DNA from: Nephrocerus scutellatus
Taxonomy: Eukaryota > Arthropoda > Insecta > Diptera > Pipunculidae
Assembly: GCA_947095585.1 (NCBI GenBank)
Contig: OX352763.1
Coordinates: 13,441,462 to 13,505,461 of the forward strand
DNA length: 64,000 nucleotides
Reading direction: 5' to 3'
Part shown: piece by piece, positions 50,488 to 62,400 of the stretch
Layout of the letters: every line of letters starts with the position of its first letter
Position numbering within the stretch: the stretch's first letter is position 1
The notes under the pieces: generated by a model
Seen by the model: the letters and a program-made list of their open reading frames with translations, nothing else
The model's database searches: none
Told to the model about the DNA's origin: nothing
Program-made: the position numbers and the translations under genes

Positions 50488-53400
50488 CATAATGATTTGC
50501 CAAACAATACTGAGTAGAAATGCCACTTTGAGCTGTCAAAACAACTGTCATAAAATAAAACGACATCTATCGGAAAAACAAACCTCCTAAAAAAACACCC
50601 GTTAGTACTAGTAATAATACATAATGCAATAATTTTATATAAATGTGTGACATGATCTTATATAAGAGCTCCCAACAATAAGCCTAAAAACATGCAATGG
50701 TAATTCAATGAAATACAAAGCTAAATACTTTCTACATACAATTCAATCGAAAGCTTTTTATATATAAGAATGAACAGTGCAATAAATGATTTAAGTGATT
50801 TCTATTCACATTTTCGTAACAAATATCACGTGCACATTTTTGGAGGGGTTTTGCTACGATACTGGAAGAAAGATGTGCATTTTTCATTTTAACGAGCCAC
50901 AGCGATTATATAAAAATCGAATGTGTTACTGTTGGCATATTGTATGGATTATTAAAATCCATACTTTTATAAAATTGTTGTCAATAATTGTTGCCGCAGA
51001 AGGTTACTTAAGTTAAGTGAATAAGCTTTAGAAATTCAAACAATAATATTCTTAATTCTAGTCTAGAAATGCATTCAATAGCTGTGGTAGACTGTTTCCG
51101 CTAGAAATGTTCGATAACATCCTAAACCAATTTCATCGTTTTCTTTGTTGGTTCTATAACCGGTGTCTAGTATTTATCAATCGCAAACATTATCTTTACC
51201 AGTTTCAATATCGATACCTAAACTCTGCGCGACTTAGCAATAACTATCCTGAAAACATCCGATATAACAATAATAATCCGGTTCGAAGGACCAAAATGTT
51301 TGTTATGATTTACAAATGATTGCAAATTTAAACACGCTTGATGAGAAGTTGTAAGTTACTGACTTAATTTTTCATAACTGTGCTCTATATAATACTTAAT
51401 AGCTAAAAAGGCAAAGGAAGATCTTAAAGTATACGTACATTGAATGAAATGAGTGAATGTCCTTCACTATCTTGTTATGAAGATAGAATTAAGGTTTCAA
51501 CGAAGTGGCTTTGTGTGCATTCCTAGACATTGAGGACGCATTAGATAACACTGGCTACGACGCAATAGCAAGAGCAATCAATAGCAGAGGTATCGAATAC
51601 TCGACCAATCAATAAATAAGAACCATGCCCGAAAGTCGCGAAATTACTTCCTCCTCAGGAGGATTGTCTTTGACCGCAGTTAAAGGTTGTCCCCTCTTCT
51701 GTGGTCACTAGTCATCGATAGCCTTCTAGCCAATCTATAGAGATAAGGTTACATCGCCATTGGTTACGCGGATGACTTGGCGATTGTGGTAAGCACAGCA
51801 CGACCATTACTAGGGTTATGCAATGTGCTTCACTTCTCGTTTTAGAATGATGAAACAGAGAAGAAACATCCATCAATCCTTGCAAAATTATTCTACTGCC
51901 TTTCACAAAAAGAAGAATGGGAAAATCTAGGACATATCACTATTAAAGGCACCAATATAGTTTATTGCAGTGAGGTAAAATATCTTGGAGTTATCCTTGA
52001 TAAACGGCTTAGCTGGAATTCTCACATTAAGTGCGCAATCGAACGCGCCACTAGGACCACGGGGGACAGCAGACGTCTTTATGTCAGAATTTTGGGGTCT
52101 AAATCCTAAAATTATACACTGGATGCTGCAGATAGAATACAGGTACAATCCTGGTGACCATGAGCGACACCTTAAAATACTTGACTCAATTCCAAGGTCA
52201 TTAAGGAATTGCAGGCAAAGAATCTGCATATGAACTAGCCAGGGCTCAGAATCTGCGTTCATAGGACCTGAACCCTACTGTGGTGTTAAGTGGGCTGCCG
52301 CCACAGCGCTGATTAGTAATTGGGAGCACAAAGTTCGTCTGGCCTATTAGGAAAATGTCTCAGGGCTGAGACAATTCAAACGATTAGTCAGGACGTACTC
52401 CTATAAGGAAATCCTTAATCTAAATATGGATAGCATTAGAAAGCTGGTGAGTTTTCTACACGTCACTGTGGCTCGCGCTTTCACCTTAACAATATTAATC
52501 TAGGCTCAGAAACGGAATGCAGGTTCTGCTCGGAAGATGACGGATCATCAGAGCACATTTTTTGTGAGTTAAGAAACTCTGCCACTAAAAACATATTACG
52601 GAGGTAGTTCGTCTCTTAGATTAAACTCACCTTATGTCACAAGAGATCTTTTAAGTCGCAGGGCAGCCATATGGGCTATGGTTTTCATACAAAAATAAAA
52701 TGGGTACATTGTGCACCTATACGCACGTTAGTTATCTCCTGTTTATCTTACCTTCCGGCGATAAGCGATGCTATAATCGAACAGGAGATACGTCCGATCG
52801 GTTATTTTATATTAGATTAGATTAAAGTATATCAGGGGTCACAGTTTCTTTATGTTTCCATTGAATGTGAGCACCTAGTTGATACTTTTGTCACATTGTT
52901 TTATGGAGATGTTTTGTAGAGTTGTCCTTTAGATATTCTATCATAGGTCTACAAACAGATGGCCCAATGAGTTTTAGACATTTTCCAATCATATCAGTTT
53001 TTGTGGAATAATTATGACGTCGCCAACTCTATACGTTGTCTGTTTTTATTAATTATCATCAAGAGCATATTTTTCAATCTTCTATCATCTTGGTGTAGAC
53101 TTAGGGCAGTCCGGCCCTTAAGTACTTTAGTACGGCAGAAATATTAAATAAAATTTAACGAAAAACAATAACATAATGATTTAAATATCCCCATCCTTCA
53201 TAACAGAAGAATCTAAACAGGTATATTAAAGGAAAAACTAATTAAAACATCACAAAAATATTACCATTTTTCAGAAAGACTGATTCCATATTCTCTAAAC
53301 ATAATGTTAAAAAATTTTTTAAATCATAAACTCTTATGCAGTTTTAAAATCAGCAGAAAATCTCTTATTTATTATTTGGATCGTTGTCACGAAATCGCGA

Positions 53401-56400
53401 CATCAAAGCCAAAGAAACCACACAATTTCGTTCATACCGAAAAAGATTTTCACAGATTGTCTGTAAAAAAAAACTACACTTCACTAATCTCATGTTGTGG
53501 TTGCGCCAGCGGTGTTGTCAGCTAAACAATCTTTTTTATCTTTCTATTGAATCCAAAACACGTACATCAGCCTGAGGAGCGCTGTTGAAGCCGAAGCATA
53601 ACCAAAATGTGTCTGAATTAGAATATTAAATATCAGCATAATATGGAACGGCTGTTGGTTAAGTTTTAGTGTGATGGCAAAAAACCATCAGAGAGAGAGA
53701 CGGCAAAAATAAACTTAATCATCAGCAGATTCAAGGATACTGTACTGCTGCCCGGCAAATCGTGCGGATTAACATGATATCATCGAAAGCAATTCGCCAC
53801 TACAACTTCTGCAATTACTAGAAAATCATACGACAGAGAGATAAAGAGAAAGACAAACAAAAGCAGATAAATAGACACGGTGTCGATGTCATTTCCACTT
53901 TAGTGAATTTCACTATTTCCCACAACGACATAGTATGGAACAGTGAATGGATCTTAAAGAACTTGACCGATTGACCAAAGAATAGCCCATGGCTTAGGAA
54001 CTTCGATCGTTGAAACTAGAACAAGTCCTTCGCTATCTTAAAGTAACGAAGAGATTTGAATAGTGAACTTACTGGGAACGTGTCCAATGGTAGGTCTGAG
54101 TGCTCTTGTGTGGTTTTTCTTAGATTATCACTCCAACTCACTAGAACTATATATTCCGCAAGACTTAGTAATTGCCATGTTTTTTTATCAGTAGATCATA
54201 CAAATGCGGAAACACAAAATGGGGCAATTCATTACACATAATTATTGTGCGGCTAAAGAAGGAATCTCTGAATTGGGTGGTGCGTCCGAAGAAAGGTCTA
54301 ATGGTAGACCCGTGAGCCTGAGTTAAGGCACAGTTGTATTCTAGTTTAGGGCGAATATGTCTTGTAAATAGTAGTCAGGTTTAAGGGACTGAAGTACATC
54401 TTGCACCGTTTTAGAAAACCTTAACATTTCGCAGCATTTTTAGCGATGGCGAATATTTGGTCATTCCAACGAAGCTTGTTGTTGACGCACTTTACTAAGT
54501 ATTGCGGGTATTTCACTTTTTTTTATGCAAGTTCAAAATCCACCTGCGATGAAAAGGGGCGTGAAATTATATAAAAAGCTAAGAGTGCTGTCGTCAGCGA
54601 AAGAATGAATAGGTTTAGGAGTAGCGGATAGGAGATCATTAATTAAAATAAGAAAGAATCATCATATTTAGCTCTACAACCGGGTCCTTGGCATCCCTAA
54701 ACTCTGGGCGTCCTGGTCTACGCCATCCTTCCAGCGTATGCTTGGCCGGCCTCGCTGTCGTGTTCCATAAATCCTTCCGCAAAGGACTTTCCGAGCAGGA
54801 TCCTCTTCACTCATGCGAGCTAGGTGTCCTGCCCACCGGATCCTACCGAGCTTAATTTTCTTCACGATGTCGACATCGCGGTAACGCTCGTAGATCTCAT
54901 CATTATAGAGTCTCCGGAATCGTCCTTCCTCACATACGGGGCCAACAATTCTCCGTAAGACTTTTCTCTCGAACGCGGCTAAGAGGTCAGAATGCTTTTT
55001 GCTAAGCACCCAAGTCTAGGATCTATATGTAAGTACTGGTATGACCATTGTCTTATATATCAGCAGCTTGGATGTTATGGATATGTTCCTGGATTTAAAG
55101 AGTCTTGACAGGCTATAGTAGGCTTTGTTGGCTTTAAGCAACCGTGCGCGTATTTCTGGTTCCATGCTGTTATCGGCTGCTATAGTTGACCCGAGATAGT
55201 TAAAGGATTTCACTACTTCAAATTCGCCCTCCACTATCTGAATTGAGGGACCAATGTTGGCTCTTCTACTCGCAGACGTGGCAACCATGTACTTTGTTTT
55301 GCTCTCATTTATGTGCAGCCCCAGATTTCGCGCCGCCTGCTCTATCTGGATGAAAGCTTCCTGTACAGCTCTTTGGTTTCTACCAACGATGTCAATATCG
55401 TCTGCGTAAGCCAGTATCTGAATGGACTTATAGAGGATTGTTCCTCTCGCCGTTACGTCAGAGTCGCGGATCACTTTCTCCAACGCCAGGTTGAAGAGGA
55501 CGCAGGCCATTCCATCCCCTTGTCGGAGCCCGTTATAGATGTTGAATGGGCTTGATAGTGATCCGGATATTTTTACTTGGCTTATAACATTGGTCATGGT
55601 CAACCTACATAGTCGTGTCAGTTTAATTGGGATGCCGAATTCTCTCATGGCTTTATAAAGTTCTACTCTGGCTATGCTATCATAGGCGGCTTTAAAGTCT
55701 ATAAAAAGATGGTGTAGTGAGTTTTGAAACTCTAGACATTTTTCCATCACCAGTCTAAAGGTGAAAATCTGATCAGTTGTTAATTTGCCTGGGATGAAGC
55801 CAAACTGGTATGGGCCAATGATGACTTTAGCGTATGGAGCTATTCTGTTTTGAAGGATAGAGTAGAAAATCTTATACGAGGTACTTAACAACGTTATACC
55901 AGGATAATTGCTGCACGTTGCGATATCTTCCATCTTATGTATGGGGCATAGGATGCCTCTTCGCCAGTCTTCTGGCATCTTTTCTTTCTCCCTTACTTAC
56001 ACTATTAGTTTACCAATTGCTTGTAGTAGTGCTGGGCCTCCTGATTTAATTAGCTCCGCTGGGAAACCATCTGATCGCGAGGCTTTATGGTTGTAAGGAC
56101 GATTTACCAATTTGCTAACTTTGTCTATGCTTGGTCGCGGTCATTGGTGGAGCCTCCAATTCCTCAGTTAGCTGGCCATTTAGCAACTTATGATAGTGTT
56201 TTTCCCATCGCTCTAAGGTGCTTGTGAGATCGGCGATCAGATTACTCTATTTTTTGCAGTATGTGCAACGCGAGTATATTGCGTTATACCGCGAATCGAA
56301 TCTGATTTGCGGAAGCAGTCTTTCGTGATATGATGCAATACGCACTTGGAGTACAACGCCAACAAGATAGTGGTCCGAGTCGACGTTGGCACTTCGGTAC

Positions 56401-59400
56401 GTTCGTACCGACATCAGGTTCGGGTTGGGGCGGCGGTCTATCAACACGTGGTTTATCTGATTGCGAGTGGCTCCATCAGGAGACCCAGGTGGCTTTGGTG
56501 TACTCACAACGACCAAATTATTTCTTCCTGCCTTCTCTATGACACGATGTCTATTGTCATTAGTGTTATCGTGTAAACTATAGGTGCCAATGTACTGCCT
56601 AATGAATACCCTACCTATTTTGTCGTTCATATCCCCAGAATAATGTTTACATTATACTGAGGGCAGGCATAGAGTTCCCGTTCGACTAATTCAAAGAATT
56701 CTTCTTTTTCATCATCTGGGGAATCCTCTGTAGGTGCGTGAACGTTTATGAGGCTTATGTTTTTAAATTTGCCCCGCACGCGAAGGGTTCATAGCCGTTC
56801 ATTTACTGCATTAAAGCAGATAACGGTGGGTTTCATTCTTTTGCTGACTAGAAACCCCACCCCGAGCACATGATGTCTTGCATGACAGCTGTAATATATG
56901 TCATATTCCGATTTTTGTAAGACACCATTCCCTGTCCACCGAATCTCCTGAGTTGCTGTTAAGTCAGCATTATATTGGGACAGGGTATCGGCTAGCTGCT
57001 GTGCAGCTCGAGCTATATACAGTGAGGGTACGTTCCATGAGAAAATTCTTAAATTGTTTAGCCGTTTTCGTTGCCGTGGTCGTCGTCGTTCATCAGTGTA
57101 TCCGAGGCTGATTTTGGGTTCCGTAATAATAATTTTTTTTACAGGCGAGGTTATTGGCCTCGCGCCAACCTTACTTTGAAGGGTCGGAGATAAAACAGAG
57201 CCTTGGTGTACACTGGCGTTTTATGCGGTGAACATTGGATTTGAATCCGTCCTATACGACTTGGATTAGGTAGTTACTAGTCCAGTAGAGCAGGAACTTA
57301 CCAATACCACAGGCATTCATTTTCGATAAAAGAGCTTGATGGAAGACTCTGTCAAATGCCTTGAAAATATCGAGTGCAACAACTTTGCTATCACAAAATT
57401 TGTGAATAGACTGGTTCTTCTCAATCACCTATAATAATAAATAAAATAAACAATAAAATAACATGCATCTTAGAAGATGTCAGGAGGAAAGGAATAATCG
57501 ATCCAAATTTCGGTACTCCATCCACTTAGCTTTTAAATTCTTTTCTCCCGCATTCAAACAAGTAGATATAACTTGTAAGAAAATCATTTAAGTGAGTGTG
57601 TGTCTTTAACTAGAAGTTTTCTTTAAATGCACAAAAAAGCATGTACGTTACTATTGAGTTATCATCATCATATTTAACTATACAACTGGAATCCCTGGCC
57701 TTGCTATTAACTACGAAGCATAAAACATTCAAACAAGACATCTTTTTTGTATTTTTGCGTTTTTTAAGGACCTTTAGGGAATCATTTTAATCTGTGATAG
57801 AAAACGACTTGAGAAAAGCAAACCATTTTGCAAAATCGGTTCAACGCGTCCATTATATAATTCAATGTCTATGCAATATATAGATAAACTATACATAAAC
57901 TAGAATTTATATCAAACCATTGAAGCGTAAATGTATCCCATCTTCCCGTCAATCACTTATGCAAGACACATAATCTGCATTGAAATATGCTGCAGTATCG
58001 TAAGTGCTAATAAAATTTTAAAGTGCGACGAAAAGTTCCATTTGGTTCCATTTAACTTATTGCAATTACGTAAATGTTCTATGATTCCAAAAGTTGACCC
58101 GAAATTCATTCAACTCATCATTCTTATTTATTTTGCAGGATTACGAGCACATGGGACGATCATTTTGCGAGACTCTGCTGGATTACTGCGACGAGAATCC
58201 AAACAAAGTAAAGAAACGCAATAAGTTATATAAGCAGATTAAACGCATTAGGCGACGCGAGAAACGCGAAAAGAAAAATTTAAGATTGAAAAAATTGGCC
58301 GAGCAGGGATGTATTCTCAATGAGAAAATTATAAAACGCTCTGAAAAGAGCGTTTAAGCTTGAGAACGGCCGTGTTATTTGTTATCATTATTGTTGATGT
58401 TTGTTTGGTAATTTTTGTACTGGTAATGTATTGTATGGAAAAGCTTTAAGTTAATACATTTTTTTTAATATTAAAATTATTATTACTTTAAATGCTGCCT
58501 GTGTAGTTTTCCCCCAATAATTATGTGAAGTTTTTTTTTATTCATTTGTTAAAGTTAAAGCCATTATTTCCAATATTACTTCCGCTACAGTTCGTTTAAA
58601 AGAAAAAAAATGCACAAAATATTTATATTCAGTATCATCATCATATTTATTTATTTTTAAGCCGATTCATCGCTCTGCTAACTTCTTTTATGTTTGGGAT
58701 GCGGGAGCATAGTGGGATCGTCGTTCTTACCCATGTACAAGCCGAGAATAAAAAAAAGTATGGGTCCAACATTAGTACCTTTCGGTACTTTACTTTTTTA
58801 ATGATTCAAATGGAAAATTCCAATTTCTCAATGGATATATGCCAAAAAACTTGATGTAACATAACTCATAATCGCAACCTTCTTATCATTAACTTTGAAG
58901 TGAAAAGCCAACAGAAAAATGTGTCTTACTCTTATATAAAAATTTTGAAACTTTTTAGAGTAAACTTATTACAAAACCTTAATATAACCTACGTTAATAA
59001 TGTTTTTAGTTTTCCAATTTAAAAGCATACCAATGGACATGTACACTTTCAAACTAAAGTCGTATCTGCCAGCAGCACTTCGTTTTTCGCAATACTGGTA
59101 TGAGTGCTAAATTCGAAAATTAAAGATTGCTAGTTTCAATCAACTTAAGGAGTGACCAGATAAAAAGTACCTACAAAACAATAAATAAGAAAAGTTGATT
59201 AGTTTCGTTCCCTTTGTCATGGTCGCTTTTCCATAAGTCTTTCACGAAGTGAAGAAAAAGTTGAAGAAAATGGGAAAAACTAAATTGCTCTTAATTACTT
59301 TGTTATGCTGGAAAGGCAACGGATAAGAGGAAACAAAAAATTGTTTCCTATCCTTTTCGATTTGACAGTGGAACAATGTCATTCACAGATTAAAGAAATA

Positions 59401-62400
59401 AGTACGAGTTTTTCCAAACATAGTCGAAATGCGCAATCAGACAAAACCTAGAAAACCAATAACATATTGTTTTCTTCTTTCTTTCTTTCTTGGCTCCACA
59501 TCTGTTGCCTTAATTTAAGAACAGTTAATTATAAAAGAATTGAAAATTTTCAAAATATCTAGGTTAGGTTAGGTTGGGGTGGCTGGCTGTCGCCAGAAAA
59601 CCAACCTACTTAGACCAATGATGGTCCATTGTGATGTCACATGGATCGAGAAGATTTCTCACCCTACTCGTTGAACCAATGAAGCGTAGAAGACTTTTGA
59701 TGACATTGCTTGGCAAGTCATTACGAGGGGTGCCGTAAAAGTTTATAGAAAAAGTAATAAAAAATTAAAATTTTTCATCAAAAATTGCTTTATTGCCTTT
59801 CAAAATATTCGCCTTTACGATCTGTACACTTTTGCATACGCTTAAACCATTTATCGAAACACTTTTTCCAGTCCAAAGATGATAGCTCCAAAACATGGTT
59901 TTTGAGCGCTTCAACCGCTTCTTTAGGCGATAAAAACGCATCTTATCTTTGATTGTTGTGAACAGGAAGAAGTCATTGGGTGCCAAGTCAGGGCTGTAAG
60001 TCGGATGACCCATGAATTCGATCGTTTAAGTTCTCAAATAATGGCTTGTTTGATGTGATGTATGTGAGTTCGCATTATCGTGATGCTAAATGATTCGCCG
60101 TTTTGGATTGTTTTCTCTCAATTTGTTGAAAAATTGACTGTCTTTTGATTTTCAAGAGCCACAGTAGCCACATGACCAGTTTTCGTGAAGAAACACGCTA
60201 CAATTTGCTTTCCAACGCTCCGAGCTCGCACAACTTTTGTTGGTTTTTATTCGAATTGGAAGAACCAAAAAGTCGATTGCCCTTTTCATTCCGGCTCATA
60301 CGCAAATATCCATAACCTGTCACGATCGTTTTTGGAGGTACCTTAAACGAATTTTTCAAGCATTTGGCGGCACCGCAATCGACACGAACGTTTTTTTGTG
60401 CGTCTGTGCTTCTGCACCTTTAAAGGTTCATGTAAGATCGTATATACGCTGGTGTTACTAATGCCTAAGCATGCCTTGATTTCTCGATAATTCACATGAC
60501 GATCCTCTTCAATCAGTTTTCTCACAGCATCGATGTTTTCTGGTACAACAGCTGTTTTTGGACGACCTTCACGAGACTCGTCTTTGAGTGAAAGTAGTTT
60601 GCGTTTGAATTCATTGTACCAATTATAAACACTAGCCAAGGATACTGCTTCGTCGCTAAAAGTCCAATGAAGGCATTCGAAGCACTGTTGTTGCGTTAGC
60701 CCCTTTCGAAAATCGTTCAAAATCATCATCGTTTATTCACTGAATTCAATTTTTCAAGTAAATAAAAAACAATGTTGCGATGTGAACTGAAATATTACTT
60801 TTGATAAACATAACATCCAAAAATATTCTTTTTGACTGACATAGAGACTTGCATCGGAAAACACTAGTATTACAATTTTCTAAAAAGATTTACGGCACCC
60901 TAAGTAAGGTCGTTGTAAAAGAAGTCTCCCAAATGGAGCTTACGTTTTATGGAAAGAGCTGTCCAAGAGCAGCGAAGGTACAGAATGGTCTCTTCCTCTT
61001 CCTTGCCCATGCTGCTTCTGGCCTTCTGCAGAAGAAATGCACCAAACCTTGCTGGATGCTTGCAGTACCCAGTAATGACACCTATTGTAGCACTTATGTG
61101 TAATCTGTTTAGAGATACCAATTACTTGGAGCATTTCGAATACAGCTTTATCAACATCTGTGCTGTCGCCACACAAGTTATTCTATTTGACCATCTAAGG
61201 CTGGGTTTCTCAATAGCATCCTGCTTTAACATGTAGTTAACATGTAGCAATAGTCTAACCATTTTCAGCTAAAAGTAGTAGTAGCTAGTTCATCAGCCCT
61301 GCAGTTACCCAGAATAATTTCTCTATGCCCTGGCAGGTGAATGTTTAACTGCTCCGCCATCTCCCTGAGATATGATCGGCTGTCTAGGGATCTCAAAGCA
61401 GGTTGACTATCCTTAGTGGATATAACATTTCTCTTCAGCCAAGACAGGACTTCTATTATCGCCATGATTTCTGCGATTAATGACATTAATACCTCAAAAT
61501 AATATCAACAATCAAGTGCTGTTAACCAAATTGTGTTTTCAATAAAGTAGATGTAGCGCAAACCTATTTGGCAAACAACAGCAGCTTTTAATCTTATACT
61601 TTTATATTTAGATGTCAAACTGGCTGACATCGGCTCAAAATCGGGACCGGTAAGGGAATTTTTGGGGGTAGGCGAGACATGGACCCTGTTTGTAGAGCCA
61701 AATACGATGATAGTTTTAAAATCACCTGTCCAAAAATTTTTGCTTTCGTAGATTTTATAAAAAAAAAATTAAATAAACAGGCTGTATTATTATTTTTACT
61801 TTTAAGTTGTAACTTTAAGTTCTAGATTTTATTTTGTAATTTTAGTATTTTTTTATTTAATTTACTTTGTTTTTATAAATATGTAAATTGAATATTTGTT
61901 AATAATTTTATGTTCACAGTTGCCTAGCAGCTACAATGTTGCTACACTGTTATGCAAAGTGAATCAAAGGTCGTAAAAGTTTTAAAGGTTTTTAGGGTCC
62001 AATATGTAGAAAACAAAAATTAAAACCAATAAGCAATCATTACTTTTAGGCTAAAATAAATTATTGAAAAGCTTTTATGTTAATTTTAATTTGTTTAAAT
62101 ATTAAATATAGTTATGTAACAAACACTACTCTGTTGTAGTTTTTATTAATTTTTTTAGTTGTTGTGGTTTTGTTGACAGGTAACATTATTAGAATATTCA
62201 AAGTTCAATGCATTATTGTTGATTTTTGATTGGTTTGTAGTTGGAGTTTGCGCTCAGCGCATTTTCCAACGTACTCGTATTCACTTTCAATTGGCATCTC
62301 CTACCTATCAACAAAAAATGTTTATTTAAATCTTTAAACAGGAACGCCTACGCTTGAAAATAATCGAAAGACTTCTCAAGGAGGGATCAAGTGCTGAAGA

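Noticed and set aside
59561..59580. TTAGG-like tandem (TAGGTTAGGTTAGGTT), possible telomeric repeat
   Set aside because: There are only about three units, and they lie exactly at the 3' end of an antisense LINE. This motif is a usual LINE terminus in flies, and Diptera lack TTAGG telomeres.
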